The notes under the pieces are model-generated. The model made no database searches, was not told where the DNA came from, and worked only from the letters and a program-made list of their open reading frames with translations. Below, in pieces: positions 45,565-57,759 of a stretch of DNA of 64,000 nt; the stretch's first letter is position 1, and each line of letters begins with the position of its first letter. The position numbers were made by a program, and so were the translations under genes. Source of the DNA: Rhodococcus rhodochrous (GTDB lineage: Bacteria > Actinomycetota > Actinomycetes > Mycobacteriales > Mycobacteriaceae); assembly GCF_900187265.1 (NCBI RefSeq), contig NZ_LT906450.1, positions 3,029,444 to 3,093,443 of the forward strand, read 5' to 3'.

Positions 45565-47457
45565 TCACAACGTCACCAGGACGAGCGCGCCGACCACGAC
45601 GGTCGCGCCGGCGAACATGTACAACGCGTACGAGCGGACGAAGCCGGTCTGCAGGCGGCGCAGTCCGCGCGAGAGCGCACCGATCCCGGTGGCGGCGCCG
45701 GTGACGGAGCCGTCGATGCCGGTGGACTCCACGGCATCGAGGGCGCGCACCAGACCCTGACCGGGACGCATGAACACCGCTTCGTTCACGGCGTCGCCGT
45801 AGAGGTCGCGGCGTGCGGCGACGGTCAGCGCCGACACCGCCTCGGGCGCCGTCTCCGGGACCGGTTCGCGGGCGTACTGCCGGTAGGCGACGGCGACACC
45901 GGCGAGCACGACCGCCAGAGTGACGGTGGTGACGAGCCAGACGGGCAGGCCACCTTCGTGATGGTCGTAGCCGACGACGGGTTCGAGCCAGTGCTGCAAC
46001 GCGCCACCGAGCACCAGCAACCCGCCGGCGCCGACCGAGCCGACGGCGAGTGCGATCATCGGCCAGGTCATCGAGGCCGGCGACTCGTGCGGGGCGGCGT
46101 CGGGCGCCCAGCGCCGGTCGCCGAAGAAGGTCAGGATCATCACGCGGGTCATGTAGAAGGCGGTCAGCCCCGCACCGAGCAGCGCGACGACACCGAGCAC
46201 GATGCCTTCGACACCGCCGGCGGCGAACGCCACCTCGATGATCTTGTCCTTGGAGAAGAACCCGGCGAACGGCGGGATCCCGATGATCGCGAGATACCCC
46301 AGCCCGAAGGTGGCGAAGGTGATCGGCATGACCGCGCGCAACCCGCCGAAGCGGCGCATGTCGGTCTCGTCGTTCATCGCGTGCATCACCGAGCCGGCAC
46401 CGAGGAACAACCCGGCCTTGAAGAAGCCGTGGGTGAGCAGGTGCAGGATCGCGAAGGCGTACCCGGCGGGACCGAGACCGGCGGCGAGCACCATGTAGCC
46501 GATCTGGCTCATCGTCGATGCCGCGAGCGCCTTCTTGATGTCGTCCTTGGCGCAGCCGATGATCGCGCCGAAGAGCAGCGTCGCTGCGCCGACGATCACC
46601 ACCGCGAGTCGCGCGGCCGGTGCGGCGTCGAAGATCGCGTTCGCGCGGACCACGAGGTAGACACCGGCGGTGACCATGGTCGCGGCGTGGATGAGCGCGG
46701 AGACCGGGGTGGGGCCCTCCATGGCGTCGCCGAGCCACGACTGCAGTGGCAGCTGGGCGGATTTCGCACACGCGGCCAGGAGGAGGCACAGGCCGATCGC
46801 GGTTACGGTGCCCTCGCTCGCCGCGGGCACCGCGGCGAAGACCGTGTCGTAGTCGAGGCTCCCGAAGGTCGCGAACATGATCATGAGGGCGACGAGCAAC
46901 CCCATGTCGCCGACGCGGTTGACGACGAACGCCTTCTTCGCGGCGGTCGCGGCGGTGGGCTTGTACTGCCAGAAGCCGATGAGCAGGTACGAGGCGAGAC
47001 CGACGCCCTCCCATCCGAGGTACAGGACGAGGAAGTTGTCGGCGAGGACGAGTACCAACATCGCCGCGAGGAACAGGTTCAGATAAGCGAAGAACTTCCG
47101 ACGCTCCGGATCGTGCGCCATGTATCCGATCGAATAGAGATGGATCAGCGAGCCCACGCCGGTGATGAGCAGTACGAAGCAGATGGACAGCGCGTCGAGC
47201 CCGAGTCCGAGATCGACCTGCAGTTCGCCGACCGGCACCCAGGTGAACACGGTCTGCTGTGCGAGTCTCTCGCTCGCGTCGAGTCCGAGAAGTCCGACGA
47301 ACATGACGACGCCGCCGACGAAGGAGGCGACCGCCGTGGCACATCCGAGCAGATGTCCCCAGCCGTCGCTGCGACGCCCGAGGAGCAACAGAACGAACGC
47401 GCCGGCCAGGGGCAGTGCCGGTATCGTCCACAGCGCCGAGTTCAGGAACGAAGTCAT
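45565..47457 (-). CDS. nuoL: NADH-quinone oxidoreductase subunit L
   Basis: 630 residues, the distal pump with the long lateral helix. Family segments are [38 protein letters not shown] with the conserved glutamate, [17 protein letters not shown] with the conserved lysines, [20 protein letters not shown] and [20 protein letters not shown]. The C-terminal region (residues about 520-600) holds the amphipathic and final helices. It starts 57 bases after nuoK, the longest gap in the lower half of the operon. Confidence 0.97.
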   Translation of the reverse strand: MTSFLNSALWTIPALPLAGAFVLLLLGRRSDGWGHLLGCATAVASFVGGVVMFVGLLGLDASERLAQQTVFTWVPVGELQVDLGLGLDALSICFVLLITGVGSLIHLYSIGYMAHDPERRKFFAYLNLFLAAMLVLVLADNFLVLYLGWEGVGLASYLLIGFWQYKPTAATAAKKAFVVNRVGDMGLLVALMIMFATFGSLDYDTVFAAVPAASEGTVTAIGLCLLLAACAKSAQLPLQSWLGDAMEGPTPVSALIHAATMVTAGVYLVVRANAIFDAAPAARLAVVIVGAATLLFGAIIGCAKDDIKKALAASTMSQIGYMVLAAGLGPAGYAFAILHLLTHGFFKAGLFLGAGSVMHAMNDETDMRRFGGLRAVMPITFATFGLGYLAIIGIPPFAGFFSKDKIIEVAFAAGGVEGIVLGVVALLGAGLTAFYMTRVMILTFFGDRRWAPDAAPHESPASMTWPMIALAVGSVGAGGLLVLGGALQHWLEPVVGYDHHEGGLPVWLVTTVTLAVVLAGVAVAYRQYAREPVPETAPEAVSALTVAARRDLYGDAVNEAVFMRPGQGLVRALDAVESTGIDGSVTGAATGIGALSRGLRRLQTGFVRSYALYMFAGATVVVGALVLVTL

Positions 47458-47514
47458 GCCGCGTGTCCTCTCGGTTCGTCGTGGGCTCTCACACTCACCG
47501 TCCTCGTGGAATCG

Positions 47515-47814
47515 TCAGTACTTGAGCAGGTCGGCGTTGTCGACGGAGGCCGATCTCCTCGTCCGGAAGATCGTCACGATGATCGCGAGGCCGACGACGA
47601 CCTCGGCGGCCGCGACGACCATCGTGAAGAAGGCGAACACCTGTCCGTGGAGATTGCCGTGCATCCGCGCGAACGTGACGAACGCCAGGTTGGCGGCGTT
47701 GAGCATCAACTCGACGCACATGAACACGACGATGGCGTTGCGGCGGAGGAGAACTCCCACTGCGCCGATGGTGAACAGCAGTGCGGACAGGTAGAGGTAG
47801 TTCTCGGGGTTCAT
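47515..47814 (-). CDS. nuoK: NADH-quinone oxidoreductase subunit K
   Basis: 99 residues with three helices. The segment [20 protein letters not shown] contains the conserved glutamate of helix 2, and [20 protein letters not shown] contains the second one in helix 3, both part of the proton path. The length equals the family norm. The ATG overlaps the nuoJ stop by four bases. Confidence 0.97.
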   Translation of the reverse strand: MNPENYLYLSALLFTIGAVGVLLRRNAIVVFMCVELMLNAANLAFVTFARMHGNLHGQVFAFFTMVVAAAEVVVGLAIIVTIFRTRRSASVDNADLLKY

Positions 47815-48602
47815 CGCCGATCCTTCCTCGCGTCGTCGCCGGGTTCGCGCAGGCCCAGATCGGCGTGGTCCCAGTCGCGTCCGATGCGGCCGAGCAGCTC
47901 ACCGACCGACAGTTCCGAGAATGTTCCGTCCGGGAGCAGGGCCGGGACGTCGGCGGCGTTGTGGCGGGCATAGACACCCGCGGCCGGCAACGGAGTGACC
48001 CGCTCCCCGTCGCGGAACCGGCGTGCGGCGAGTTCGCGTTGGGTCTGCCTCGGCTGCAGACGTTCCCGGTGGGCGAGCACCATCGCCCCGACGGTGGCGG
48101 TGATGAGCAGCGCTCCGGTGAGTTCGAACGCCCAGACGTAGTCGATGAACAGCAACACCGCGATACCCTCGACGTTGCCGCCGGCGTTGGCGGCGTCGAG
48201 TCCCGCGAAGCCGGAGACCGCGGTGTTCCCGATGCCGCCGATGAGCATCACCGCGAATCCGACAGCCACGACGATCGCGAGAACGCGCTGCCCCTTGATC
48301 GTTTCGACGAGGGAATCGGCGGAGTCGATACCGACGAGCATGAGCACGAACAGGAACAGCATCATCACGGCACCGGTGTAGACGACGACCTGCACCACAC
48401 CGAGGAACAACGCGTCCTGCGCGATGTAGAAGACGGCGAGCACGATCATCGTCATGGCGAGGAACAGCGCCGAGTACACGGCCTTCGGAGCGACGACGAC
48501 GCCGAGCGCCCCGAGTACTGCGACGGCACCGAGGATCCAGAACTGCACGGCCTCCCCGGTGGAGGTCGTGGTGAGTTCGGCGGCGAGCAGGGCAGTGGTC
48601 AC
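47811..48602 (-). CDS. nuoJ: NADH-quinone oxidoreductase subunit J
   Basis: 263 residues from the GTG at 48602, which overlaps the nuoI stop (GTGA). Five helices occupy residues 20-185, with [22 protein letters not shown] as the signature. A cytosolic C-terminal tail of about 80 residues ([24 protein letters not shown] and onward) is typical of actinobacteria and absent from E. coli NuoJ. It sits at the junction of the membrane arm beside NuoH, A and K. Confidence 0.95.
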   Translation of the reverse strand: MTTALLAAELTTTSTGEAVQFWILGAVAVLGALGVVVAPKAVYSALFLAMTMIVLAVFYIAQDALFLGVVQVVVYTGAVMMLFLFVLMLVGIDSADSLVETIKGQRVLAIVVAVGFAVMLIGGIGNTAVSGFAGLDAANAGGNVEGIAVLLFIDYVWAFELTGALLITATVGAMVLAHRERLQPRQTQRELAARRFRDGERVTPLPAAGVYARHNAADVPALLPDGTFSELSVGELLGRIGRDWDHADLGLREPGDDARKDRR

Positions 48603-49144
48603 CGGCCCTCCTCCCCGTCGGTGGCGGATGCGTGTTCCGGGACGGGGATCGTGCCCCGGTAGTAGTCCTCGTCGGTGGCGCCGGGCGCCATGGGATGCGG
48701 AGGTGGTTGCATCCCGGGTTCGAGGGGTGCGAGCAGACGGTCCTTCTCGTAGATCATGTCGGTGCGGTTGTCGGAGGCCATCTCGTACTCGTTCGTCATC
48801 GTCAGCGCGCGGGTCGGGCACGCCTCGATGCACAGTCCGCAACCGATGCACCGCAGGTAGTTGATCTGGTAGACGCGCCCGTACCGTTCGCCGGGCGAGT
48901 ACCGCTCTTCGTCGGTGTTGTCGGCGCCCTCGACGTGGATCGCGTCGGCCGGGCACGCCCACGCGCACAGTTCACAGCCGATGCACTTCTCGAGTCCGTC
49001 CGGATACCGGTTGAGCTGGTGGCGTCCGTGGTAGCGGGGTGCGGTGGGTCTCTTCTGTTCCGGATACTGCTCGGTGTTGGGCTTCTTGAACATCGTCGTG
49101 AGCGTCACACCGAAACCGGCGAGCGGGCCGCGGAATTCGACCAT
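48599..49144 (-). CDS. nuoI: NADH-quinone oxidoreductase subunit I
   Basis: 181 residues. Two [4Fe-4S] ferredoxin motifs, [12 protein letters not shown] and [12 protein letters not shown], carry clusters N6a and N6b on the path to quinone. The N-terminus ([18 protein letters not shown]) is the membrane-contacting helix. The ATG overlaps the nuoH stop by one base (TGATG); the GTG directly before it is a less likely start. The C-terminal 40 residues are Pro-rich. Confidence 0.97.
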   Translation of the reverse strand: MVEFRGPLAGFGVTLTTMFKKPNTEQYPEQKRPTAPRYHGRHQLNRYPDGLEKCIGCELCAWACPADAIHVEGADNTDEERYSPGERYGRVYQINYLRCIGCGLCIEACPTRALTMTNEYEMASDNRTDMIYEKDRLLAPLEPGMQPPPHPMAPGATDEDYYRGTIPVPEHASATDGEEGR

Positions 49145-50448
49145 CACGATCCTCCTGGGAGACGACCCGCCGAGGCGGGCGGACTCGATCGGGTGCTCGA
49201 CCGAGCAGGTAGTGGCGGCACGGGGAAGCCACCGGCCATGGCGTCGAACTCCGCGTCGACGTCGGCCGGCGGTTCCGTCGCCTGGGCGAGGCGCCGGGTC
49301 CGCCGCCCCCGCACGGTGAGGTAGGCGAACAGCAGAGCGGTGGACAGTACACCGGCGACGATGAGGCTCGCGGTGCCGGGCAGGACGTCGTCGGTGTCGA
49401 GGATGCGCAGCGCGGCCGCGATCATCACCCACACCACCGAGACGGGGATGAGCAGTTTCCAGCCCAGGGCCATGAACTGGTCGTACCGCAGTCGCGGCAG
49501 GGTGCTGCGCAGCCACACGAAGACGAACAGCACGACCCACACCTTGATCACGAACCACAGCAGCGGCCACCAGCCCGAGTTCGCGCCGCTCCACAACGTC
49601 AACGGCCACGGCGCGTGCCAGCCGCCGAGGAACAGGGTGGTCGCGAGCGCGGAGACGGTGACCATGTTGACGTACTCCGCGAGCATGAACATCGCGAACC
49701 GTAGCGACGAGTACTCGGTGTGGAAACCGCCCACCAGCTCACCCTCGGCCTCGGGCAGGTCGAAGGGAGCGCGGTTGGTCTCCCCCACCATCGACACCGA
49801 ATACACCAGGAAGGACGGCAGCAGCAGCACGACGAACCACAGGTCGTTCTGCGCGGCGACGATGCCCGAGGTCGACATCGTGCCCGCCTGCAGGAAGACC
49901 GCGGCGAACGCGAGTCCCATCGCGATCTCGTACGAGATGACCTGCGCGGTCGAACGGAGCCCGCCGAGCAGCGGATAGGTCGAACCGGAGGCCCAGCCGG
50001 CGAGCACGATGCCGTAGACACCGACGGAGGTGATCGCCAGGACGTAGAGCACCGCGACCGGAAGATCCGTGAGCTGCAACGGCGTCCGGTTCCCGAGAAT
50101 CGACACCTCCGGCCCGAACGGGACGACCGCGAACGCCATGAACGCCGGGGCCGTCGCGATGATCGGGGCGAGCATGTAGATCGGCTTGTCCACCCCGGTC
50201 GGGATGATGCCTTCCTTGAGCGCGAGTTTCAGGCCGTCGGCGACGGTCTGGAACAGTCCTTTCGGCCCCACCCGGTCGGGTCCGACGCGCATCTGCATCC
50301 AGGCCATGATCTTGCGTTCGGCGAGGATCATCACGAGCGTCGTCAGGACGAGGAACGCGAAGATCGCCACGGCCTTGACGACGACGAGCCACCACGGGTC
50401 GATGCCGAACATCGACAGATCCACGGGCTGCTGGGCGGTGACGCTCAT
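49144..50448 (-). CDS. nuoH: NADH-quinone oxidoreductase subunit H
   Basis: 434 residues with about nine helices, the membrane subunit that forms the quinone chamber. Key segments are [39 protein letters not shown] and [20 protein letters not shown], with the acidic E-channel residues. A C-terminal tail of about 60 residues ([20 protein letters not shown] onward) is cytosolic and Pro-rich. The ATG at 50448 overlaps the nuoG stop. Confidence 0.97.
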   Translation of the reverse strand: MSVTAQQPVDLSMFGIDPWWLVVVKAVAIFAFLVLTTLVMILAERKIMAWMQMRVGPDRVGPKGLFQTVADGLKLALKEGIIPTGVDKPIYMLAPIIATAPAFMAFAVVPFGPEVSILGNRTPLQLTDLPVAVLYVLAITSVGVYGIVLAGWASGSTYPLLGGLRSTAQVISYEIAMGLAFAAVFLQAGTMSTSGIVAAQNDLWFVVLLLPSFLVYSVSMVGETNRAPFDLPEAEGELVGGFHTEYSSLRFAMFMLAEYVNMVTVSALATTLFLGGWHAPWPLTLWSGANSGWWPLLWFVIKVWVVLFVFVWLRSTLPRLRYDQFMALGWKLLIPVSVVWVMIAAALRILDTDDVLPGTASLIVAGVLSTALLFAYLTVRGRRTRRLAQATEPPADVDAEFDAMAGGFPVPPLPARSSTRSSPPASAGRLPGGS

Positions 50449-52913
50449 CGCGGATCCTCCTCGGCCGATCCGGAAGCCGGCGTGGCGGCCCGGATCCGCA
50501 CCACATCACCGGAGGCGACGCCGAGCTCGACGTGCACCATCGATCCCGGGGATGCGGTGGGCAGCCAGACGACACGGTCGGGCAGGTCGTCGACCACCAG
50601 CGGCAGCGTGATCGAGCCGCGCGCGGTGGAGACGGTGAGCGAATGATGGTCGGCGGCGCCGATCTCCGCGGCCGTCGCGGCCGACAGCCGGGCGACGGGT
50701 TCGTGCGCCGTTCCGGCGAGGTGCGGTTCGTCGTCCTGCAACCGGCCCGCGTCGAGCAGCATCCGCCAGGTGGCCAGGACCGCTTCCCCGAGGACGGGAC
50801 GTCGCGGAGACCGCGGGGACACTTCCGGCATCTCCGGGACGGTGCCCGCCCATCGTCCGAGTTCCGTGAGTTCGTGGCGCAGGGTCTCGACGTCGTGGGG
50901 GCCGGGATCACCGAGACCGGCATCGATGTCCATCGCGTCGGCGATCGCCGCGAGCACCCGATGGTCGGGCAGTGCCCCGGTGTCACGGAGCGCGGTCGGG
51001 AAGGCTCGTTCGCGCCCCTCCCAGTCGAGGAAGCTCCCGGCCTTTTCGACCACCGGCGCGACGGGGAAGACGACGTCGGCGCGGTCGGTCACCGCGCTGC
51101 GTCGCACTTCCAGACTCACGACGAATCCGGCACCGTCGAGACCCGCGAGTGCGGCATCGGGGTCGGGCAGATCGGCGGGATCGACGCCGGCGACCACGAG
51201 CGCACCGATTTCACCCTCGGCGGCCGCAGTGAGGAGGGCGGCGGTGTCGCGACCCGGTTCCGTCGGCAGGGTGCCGGCCGGGAGACCCCACGCCGACTCC
51301 GTGTCGCGCCGGGCCTGCGGGTCGCGGACCGGGCGACCGCCGGGGAGAAGTGTCGGGAAGGCACCGGCCTCGAGTGCTCCGCGATCACCGGCGCGGCGCG
51401 GGATCCACGCGAGGCGGGCTCCGGTCCCGTCGGCGAGGGCCGCGGCAGCGGACAGTGTGCCGGGCGACGCTGCAGCCCTCTCCCCCACCAGCACGATCGC
51501 ACCGGGAGCTCCGAGCGCAGCCGCGACGTCGGCGGATGCGCCGGTGCGGATCGCGTCGAGTGCGTGCGCCTCGCCGCCCGGCACGCACTGTTGGACCCGC
51601 CCCGACAGCTTGTGGACGCCGCGCGAGGCGAAGGGGGCGATCGCGAAGACCTGCAACCGGTTCCGGCGGACCGCCTTGCGCAGCCGCAGGAACACGATCG
51701 GCGATTCCTCCTCCGGTTCGAATCCGACGAGCAGCACCGCGGGCGCGCGGTCGAGGTCGCGGTAGGTGACGTCGAGGCGCCGTCCGGCGACCCGCGAGGC
51801 GAGGAAGGCCGTCTCCTCCTCCGACAGGGGACGGCTACGGAAGTCGATGTCGTTGGTGCCGAGCGCCGTTCGCGCGAACTTCGCGTACGCGTAGGCGTCC
51901 TCGACGGTGAGCCGGCCGCCGGTGAGCACCCCGGCCCTACCGCGCGCCGCCGCCAGCCCGCGGGCGGCGACGCCGAGCGCCTCGATCCACGAGGCGGGGA
52001 CGAGCGCTCCGGTGTCGTCGCGGACGAGCGGTGTCGTGAGGCGATCGTCGGCGGTGGCGTAGGTGAACGCCCAGCGTCCCTTGTCGCAGTTCCATTCCTC
52101 GTTGACCTCGGGGTCGTCCCCGGCGAGGCGGCGCAGCACGGCACCGCGACGATGATCGGTGCGTTGGGCGCAGCCACTCGCGCAGTGTTCGCACACGCTC
52201 GGCGTGGAGACGAGATCGAACGGGCGGGCGCGGAACCGGTAGGCGGCGCCGGTGAGCGCGCCGACCGGGCAGATCTGGACGGTGTTGCCGGAGAAGTACG
52301 ACTCGAACGGTTCTTCGGTGTAGATACCGACCTGCTGCAGCGCCCCGCGGTCGAGCATGTCGACGAACCGGTCGCCCGCGATCTGGTCGGCGAAGCGGGT
52401 GCACCGCGCGCACAGCACGCACCGTTCGCGGTCGAGGAGCACTTGCGAGGAGATCGCGATGGGTTTCGGGTAGGTGCGTTTGGTGTCCTCGAAGCGGGAT
52501 TCGGCGCGCCCGTTGGACATCGCCTGGTTCTGCAGCGGGCACTCGCCACCCTTGTCGCACACCGGGCAGTCGAGCGGATGGTTGATGAGCAGCAGTTCCA
52601 TCACGCCGCGCTGGGCCTTGTCGGCCACCGGTGAGGTGAACTGGGTGCGCACGACCATCCCGTCGGTGACCACCGAGGTGCACGAGGCGAGCGGTTTGCG
52701 TTGGCCCTCGACCTCGACGAGGCACTGGCGGCACGCGCCGACCGGTTCGAGCAGCGGGTGATCGCAGAACCGCGGGATCTGGACCCCGATCAGTTCGGCG
52801 GCACGGATCACGAGAGTGCCCTTGGGCACGGCGATCTCGGTGTCGTCGATGGTGACGTTCACGAGGTCGGTGGTCTCGGACTTCTCCGCACCGGCACCGG
52901 ACACGGCGGTCAT
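50445..52913 (-). CDS. nuoG: NADH-quinone oxidoreductase subunit G
   Basis: 822 residues from the ATG at 52913; the open frame continues upstream inside nuoF. The N-terminal [2Fe-2S] domain ([21 protein letters not shown], cysteines of N1b) is followed by the His-Cys3 cluster motif ([20 protein letters not shown]), a Cys4 cluster set ([15 protein letters not shown]) and the N7-type motif [11 protein letters not shown]. The molybdopterin-oxidoreductase fold follows but without cofactor, with C-terminal [18 protein letters not shown]. It carries electrons from NuoF toward NuoI. The start overlaps the nuoF stop by four bases. Confidence 0.96.
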   Translation of the reverse strand: MTAVSGAGAEKSETTDLVNVTIDDTEIAVPKGTLVIRAAELIGVQIPRFCDHPLLEPVGACRQCLVEVEGQRKPLASCTSVVTDGMVVRTQFTSPVADKAQRGVMELLLINHPLDCPVCDKGGECPLQNQAMSNGRAESRFEDTKRTYPKPIAISSQVLLDRERCVLCARCTRFADQIAGDRFVDMLDRGALQQVGIYTEEPFESYFSGNTVQICPVGALTGAAYRFRARPFDLVSTPSVCEHCASGCAQRTDHRRGAVLRRLAGDDPEVNEEWNCDKGRWAFTYATADDRLTTPLVRDDTGALVPASWIEALGVAARGLAAARGRAGVLTGGRLTVEDAYAYAKFARTALGTNDIDFRSRPLSEEETAFLASRVAGRRLDVTYRDLDRAPAVLLVGFEPEEESPIVFLRLRKAVRRNRLQVFAIAPFASRGVHKLSGRVQQCVPGGEAHALDAIRTGASADVAAALGAPGAIVLVGERAAASPGTLSAAAALADGTGARLAWIPRRAGDRGALEAGAFPTLLPGGRPVRDPQARRDTESAWGLPAGTLPTEPGRDTAALLTAAAEGEIGALVVAGVDPADLPDPDAALAGLDGAGFVVSLEVRRSAVTDRADVVFPVAPVVEKAGSFLDWEGRERAFPTALRDTGALPDHRVLAAIADAMDIDAGLGDPGPHDVETLRHELTELGRWAGTVPEMPEVSPRSPRRPVLGEAVLATWRMLLDAGRLQDDEPHLAGTAHEPVARLSAATAAEIGAADHHSLTVSTARGSITLPLVVDDLPDRVVWLPTASPGSMVHVELGVASGDVVRIRAATPASGSAEEDPR

Positions 52914-55096
52914 CGCTCGTTTCCTTCCGCTGGAGTGTCGGCGGCGAGCGTCGACAGATGCGGGTCGAACGGGCAGCCGCCGTGCTCGAAGTGGGCGAGG
53001 TATTCGTCGCGGAAATACTTCAGCGACGACGTGATCGGGCTCGTCGCGCCGTCCCCGAGCGCGCAGAACGCCCGGCCGAGGATGTTGTCGGAGATGTCGA
53101 GCAGCTTCTCCAGGTCGGCCTCGGTACCCTGACCGTGCTCGAGCCGCTCGAGGATCTGCACGAGCCACCAGGTGCCTTCGCGGCACGGCGTGCACTTGCC
53201 GCACGATTCGTGCGCGTAGAACTCGGTCCAGCGCAGCACCGTACGGACGACACAGGTGGTCTCGTCGAAGATCTGCAGGGCCCGGGTCCCGAGCATCGAC
53301 CCGGCGGCGGCGACGTTCTCGTAGTCCAGGGGGACGTCGAGGTGTTCGTCGGTGAAGATCGGGGTCGACGAACCACCCGGTGTCCAGAACTTGAGCCGGT
53401 GACCGGCGCGCACTCCACCGGCGTAGCCGAGCAACTCCCGCAGCGTGATGCCGAGCGGGGCCTCGTACTGGCCGGGGGTGGTGACATGCCCGGAGAGCGA
53501 GAACATCGCGAAACCCGGTGATTTCTCGGTGCCCATCGAGCGGTACCAGTCCACACCGTTGCGGATGACGAGCGGGACGTTCGCGATGGATTCGACGTTG
53601 TTGACGACGGTGGGGCACGCGTACAGGCCGGCGACGGCGGGAAAGGGTGGGCGCAGGCGTGGTTGGCCGCGACGTCCTTCGAGGGAGTCGAGCAGCGCCG
53701 TCTCCTCACCGCAGATGTATGCGCCTGCACCGGCGTGGACGACGAGTTCGAGGTCGTACCCGGAGCCGAGGATGTCGCGTCCGAGGTAACCGGCCTCGTA
53801 GGCCTCCGCGACCGCGGCGTGCAGGCGCCGCAGCACCGGGACGGCTTCCCCGCGGAGATAGACGAACGCGTGCCGGGCGCGGATCGCATACGCGGCGATG
53901 ATCACGCCTTCGACGAGGGCGTGCGGGGTAGCCAGCATGAACGGGATGTCCTTGCAGGTGCCCGGTTCGGATTCGTCGGCGTTGACGACGAGATAGTGCG
54001 GTTTGTCGTCGCCCTGCGGAATGAACGACCACTTGGTGCCCGTGGAGAATCCGGCGCCGCCGCGACCGCGGATCCCGGAGTCCTTCACCGCGGCGATGAC
54101 CGCATCCGGCTCCATTCCGAGTGCGATGGGCAGGGCCTCGTATCCGCCGTGCCGCCGGTAGGTGTCGAGGGTCCACGCCTGTTCCTCGTCCCAGTAGCGG
54201 GTGAGCACGGGGGTCAGACCCGTCGGGGATTTCCCGACGGTGACGACGGCCTCGTCCTTCGCCGGGGGTTCCGGTGCCTGCATGTCGTGCTCGCGGGCGA
54301 CCTCGAGCCCGGCGAGGGAGGCCGGTCCGGCGGTACCGGCGGCCTCGAGTACACCGGACCGGTCGTCGGGGATGCCTGCGAGCAGGCGCGCGGTGTCGCG
54401 GAAGCTGCGCAGCGGTGCGCCGCGCGTCGGTGTGGGTGTGCCGCCGGCGAGCAGGTCGTCGACGAGTTCGATCGCGGAGTCGACGGTGCGGTTGTCGAAC
54501 AGTTCCCAGTCGACGGTCATCACCGGGGCGTAGTCGCAGGCCGCGTTGCATTCGATGTGCTCGAGGGTGATCGCACCGTCGGCGGTGGTCTCGTCGTGTC
54601 CGACGCCGAGCCGGGTGCACAGCGCGGAGAAGATCTCGTCGCCGCCCATCGTCGCGCACAGCGCGTTCGTGCACACTCCGACGTGGTGGCGGCCGGTCGG
54701 CGAGCGACGGTACATGGTGTAGAAGGTGGAGACGGCGGCGACCTCGGCGCCGGTGAGTCCGAGCCGCCGGGCGCAGAACTCGATGCCGGCCGGCGTGATG
54801 TAACCGTCCTCCGCCTGCACGAGGTGCAGCAGCGGCAGCAGCGCCGATCGTGGCTGCGGGTAGCGCGCGACGATCCGGTCGGCGTCGGCGTCGAGGCGGG
54901 CGCGGACGTCGTCGGGATAGCGGCGCGGTGCGTCGGGCGGGGTGAGATAGGTGTCCTCGTCGGGTCGCGGCCCGAGCGGCACGAGGACGGGTTCGCGCCC
55001 GGCCGGTTCGGTCATCGGCACGGCGGCGGTGGTCTCGCTCGTGGCCGCGGCGCCGGCGGTCTCCGAGCCCGCGGCCCGCACGAATTCGGTGCTCAT
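52910..55096 (-). CDS. nuoEF: NuoE-NuoF in one continuous reading frame (NADH dehydrogenase module)
   Basis: 728 residues from the ATG that overlaps the nuoD stop. About residues 55-270 are NuoE: a thioredoxin-fold [2Fe-2S] subunit with [14 protein letters not shown] and [16 protein letters not shown] supplying the four cysteines. A linker of about 40 residues ([20 protein letters not shown]) leads without a stop codon into NuoF ([17 protein letters not shown]). NuoF carries the NADH/FMN site ([28 protein letters not shown]) and cluster N3 ([15 protein letters not shown]). Most relatives encode two genes. Internal starts such as the ATG at 54283 could still give a separate NuoF, but no strong ribosome-binding site precedes them. 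Confidence 0.92.
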   Translation of the reverse strand: MSTEFVRAAGSETAGAAATSETTAAVPMTEPAGREPVLVPLGPRPDEDTYLTPPDAPRRYPDDVRARLDADADRIVARYPQPRSALLPLLHLVQAEDGYITPAGIEFCARRLGLTGAEVAAVSTFYTMYRRSPTGRHHVGVCTNALCATMGGDEIFSALCTRLGVGHDETTADGAITLEHIECNAACDYAPVMTVDWELFDNRTVDSAIELVDDLLAGGTPTPTRGAPLRSFRDTARLLAGIPDDRSGVLEAAGTAGPASLAGLEVAREHDMQAPEPPAKDEAVVTVGKSPTGLTPVLTRYWDEEQAWTLDTYRRHGGYEALPIALGMEPDAVIAAVKDSGIRGRGGAGFSTGTKWSFIPQGDDKPHYLVVNADESEPGTCKDIPFMLATPHALVEGVIIAAYAIRARHAFVYLRGEAVPVLRRLHAAVAEAYEAGYLGRDILGSGYDLELVVHAGAGAYICGEETALLDSLEGRRGQPRLRPPFPAVAGLYACPTVVNNVESIANVPLVIRNGVDWYRSMGTEKSPGFAMFSLSGHVTTPGQYEAPLGITLRELLGYAGGVRAGHRLKFWTPGGSSTPIFTDEHLDVPLDYENVAAAGSMLGTRALQIFDETTCVVRTVLRWTEFYAHESCGKCTPCREGTWWLVQILERLEHGQGTEADLEKLLDISDNILGRAFCALGDGATSPITSSLKYFRDEYLAHFEHGGCPFDPHLSTLAADTPAEGNER

Positions 55097-56397
55097 CGGT
55101 CCACTCCCCCCATCACCGGGTCGATGCTGGCGACGGCGGCGATCACGTCGGAGACCATGCCGCCCTCGCACATCGCCGCGACGGCCTGCAGATTCGTGAA
55201 CGACGGGTCGCGGTAGTGCACGCGGTACGGGCGTGTGCCGCCGTCGCTGACCATGTGGACGCCGAGTTCGCCGCGTGGCGATTCGACGCCGATGTAGACC
55301 TGTCCCGCCGGAACACGGATGCCTTCGGTGACGAGCTTGAAGTGGTGGATCAGACCCTCCATCGACTCGCCCATGATGTGCCGGATGTGGTCGGGCGAGT
55401 TGCCGAGTCCGTCCGGTCCGAGCTGCAGTTTCGACGGCCAGGCGATCTTGCCGTCCTGAACCATCACCGGTCCGGGGCGGAGCCGGTCGAGGCACTGTTC
55501 GACGATCTTCAGCGATTCGCGCATCTCCCCGATCCGGACGAGATAGCGCGCGTAGCAGTCGGATCCCTCGGCGGTGACGACGTCGAACTCGTAGGTCTCG
55601 TAGCCGCAGTAGGGTTCGGCGCGGCGCAGGTCGTAGGGCAGTCCGGTGGACCGCAGGATCGGTCCGGTGATCCCGAGGGCCATGCAGCCCGTGAGATCGA
55701 GGCAGCCGATGTCGCGGGTGCGTGAGATGAAGATGGGGTTGTCGGTGAACAGGGCTTCGAGGTCGGCGAGCCGGCCGGGCAGGAGCGCGAGCAGGTCGCG
55801 GATCATCGGCACGGCCTCGTCGGGCAGGTCCTGGGACAGTCCGCCGGGCCGGATGTAGGAGTGGTTCATCCGCAGTCCGGTGATCGTCTCGAAGACGTCG
55901 AGGATCAGTTCGCGTTCGCGGAAACCGAACAGCATCGGGGTGGTCGCGCCGAGTTCCATGCCACCGGTGGCCAGCGCCACCAGGTGCGAGGAGATGCGGT
56001 TGAGTTCCATGAGCATCACCCGCACGACCTGCGCGCGTTCGGGGACGAGATCCTCGATGCCGAGCAGCTTCTCGACGCCGAGGCAGTAGGCCGTCTCGTT
56101 GTGGAACGGGGCGAGGTAGTCCATGCGCGTGACGAAGGTGACGCCCTGCGTCCAGTTGCGGAATTCGAGGTTCTTCTCGATTCCGGTGTGCAGATAGCCG
56201 ATTCCGCAGCGGGCCTCCGTGACGGTCTCGCCGTCGATCTCGAGGATCAGGCGCAGCACCCCGTGGGTGGACGGGTGCTGGGGGCCCATGTTGACGACGA
56301 TGTGGTCCTCACCGCTGTCGCGTACGGCAGCGGTGATGTCGTCCCAGTCGCGTCCGACGGCGTCGAAGACGGTCTCGGTCGCGGGTTCGCTCGTCAC
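55093..56397 (-). CDS. nuoD: NADH-quinone oxidoreductase subunit D
   Basis: 434 residues from the GTG at 56397, which overlaps the nuoC stop. It is the 49-kDa subunit forming the quinone site: [21 protein letters not shown] with the conserved histidine near residue 40, [31 protein letters not shown], and the C-terminal ending [12 protein letters not shown]. The nickel cysteines of hydrogenase ancestors are absent, as expected. Its N-terminal 30 residues are a variable lead. Confidence 0.97.
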   Translation of the reverse strand: MTSEPATETVFDAVGRDWDDITAAVRDSGEDHIVVNMGPQHPSTHGVLRLILEIDGETVTEARCGIGYLHTGIEKNLEFRNWTQGVTFVTRMDYLAPFHNETAYCLGVEKLLGIEDLVPERAQVVRVMLMELNRISSHLVALATGGMELGATTPMLFGFRERELILDVFETITGLRMNHSYIRPGGLSQDLPDEAVPMIRDLLALLPGRLADLEALFTDNPIFISRTRDIGCLDLTGCMALGITGPILRSTGLPYDLRRAEPYCGYETYEFDVVTAEGSDCYARYLVRIGEMRESLKIVEQCLDRLRPGPVMVQDGKIAWPSKLQLGPDGLGNSPDHIRHIMGESMEGLIHHFKLVTEGIRVPAGQVYIGVESPRGELGVHMVSDGGTRPYRVHYRDPSFTNLQAVAAMCEGGMVSDVIAAVASIDPVMGGVDR

Positions 56398-57107
56398 GTG
56401 TACGCCCTCCTTTCGTCGGGTGGTGGGATCCGGGCGCCCTTGTACTCCACCGGGATTCCGCCGAGAGGGTAGTCCTTGCGTTGGGGATGTCCGTGCCAGT
56501 CGTCGGGCATCTCGATGCGGGTGAGCGCGGGGTGCCCGTCGAAGACGATTCCGAAGAAGTCGTAGGTTTCGCGCTCGTGCCAGTCGTTCGTCGGGTAGGT
56601 GCGGTAGAGCGACGGGACGTGTGGGTCGCTGTCGGGGATCGCGACCTCGAGCCGTATCCGACGGTTGTGGGTGATCGAGACGAGCGGATACACCGCGTGC
56701 AGTTCGCGGCCCGTCTCCTGCGGGTAGTGCACCCCGCTGACCCCGAGGCACAGTTCGAAGCGGAGGTCCGCATGGTCGCGCAGGGTGCGGGCCACCAGCG
56801 GCAGATGTTCGCGGCGGACGAAGACGGTCAGCTGGTGGCGGTGCACGACGACCTTCTCGACCGCCTGGGCATAGCCGACGCCGGTGTCGCCGGATCGCTC
56901 GTCGAGGACGTCCTCGAGCGTGTCGACGAGGGCGTCGAGGTACCCGCCGTAGGGTCGCTCGGTGCTGCCGGGCAGCGTCACCCGGCGCACGAGGCGGCCG
57001 TAGCCGCTGGTGTCACCGGATCCACGCACCCCGAACATGCCGCGTCGGACGGCGATCACCTCGTCGGCGCGGTCGTGGTCGGATCCTGTCCGTTCGAGAT
57101 CGGTCAT
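56394..57107 (-). CDS. nuoC: NADH-quinone oxidoreductase subunit C
   Basis: 237 residues from the ATG at 57107, overlapping the nuoB stop. It is the 30-kDa subunit that links NuoD to the peripheral arm. The N-terminal 85 residues ([20 protein letters not shown] and onward) form the actinobacterial extension. The family signature is [20 protein letters not shown], followed by [21 protein letters not shown]. It is not fused to NuoD, unlike in gammaproteobacteria. Confidence 0.96.
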   Translation of the reverse strand: MTDLERTGSDHDRADEVIAVRRGMFGVRGSGDTSGYGRLVRRVTLPGSTERPYGGYLDALVDTLEDVLDERSGDTGVGYAQAVEKVVVHRHQLTVFVRREHLPLVARTLRDHADLRFELCLGVSGVHYPQETGRELHAVYPLVSITHNRRIRLEVAIPDSDPHVPSLYRTYPTNDWHERETYDFFGIVFDGHPALTRIEMPDDWHGHPQRKDYPLGGIPVEYKGARIPPPDERRAYT

Positions 57108-57658
57108 CGCGGCGGCACCGTCAGTTCGATGAGGGGACGTTGGGCCAGGGCCGCTTCCTCGGCGGCGCGGATCGCCTCGGCCCGGTTCACACCCAGGGGC
57201 ATCTGCGCGATCTTCTCGTGCAGCGTGAGGATGGCGTGCAGGAGCATCTCGGGCCGGGGCGGGCAGCCCGGGAGGTAGATGTCGACGGGGACGACGTGGT
57301 CGACCCCCTGGACGATCGCGTAGTTGTTGAACATGCCGCCCGACGAGGCGCACACGCCCATCGCGAGCACCCACTTGGGTTCGACCATCTGGTCGTAGAC
57401 GCGGCGCAGGGCGGGGGCCATCTTCTGGCTGACGCGGCCGGCGACGATCATGACGTCAGCCTGTCGCGGGGAGGCCCGGAAGGCCTCCATACCGAAGCGG
57501 GCGATGTCGTAGCGGCCACCGGCGGTGGCCATCATCTCGATGGCGCAGCACGCGAGCCCGAAGGACGCCGGCCACAAGGAGCCCTTGCGCGCGAAACCGG
57601 CGAGGGTCTCGACGGTGCTGAGCAGGAAACCGCTGGGGACCTTCTCCTCGATGCCCAT
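57104..57658 (-). CDS. nuoB: NADH-quinone oxidoreductase subunit B
   Basis: 184 residues. The last cluster of the chain, N2, is bound by the adjacent cysteines in [19 protein letters not shown] together with the cysteines in [11 protein letters not shown] and [13 protein letters not shown]. The length is normal. The C-terminal tail ([16 protein letters not shown]) is short. It follows nuoA after a 101-base gap, the longest in the operon, in which no extra gene was seen. Confidence 0.97.
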   Translation of the reverse strand: MGIEEKVPSGFLLSTVETLAGFARKGSLWPASFGLACCAIEMMATAGGRYDIARFGMEAFRASPRQADVMIVAGRVSQKMAPALRRVYDQMVEPKWVLAMGVCASSGGMFNNYAIVQGVDHVVPVDIYLPGCPPRPEMLLHAILTLHEKIAQMPLGVNRAEAIRAAEEAALAQRPLIELTVPPR

Positions 57659-57759
57659 CGCCCGTCACCTCCCCCGGAATCGGACCGGACGCCCGGCCGT
57701 GGGTCGCCCGTTCTCGTAACCCGTTCGCTTGCAGGACATCCCGTCGTGTACGCGGGTCG

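Noticed and set aside
45406-47973. Very long open frame on the plus strand (about 855 codons)
   Set aside because: It is antisense to nuoL and nuoM and rich in Glu/Asp/Arg/His/Gly, as expected from the reverse complement of GC-rich codons. No domain was recognised.
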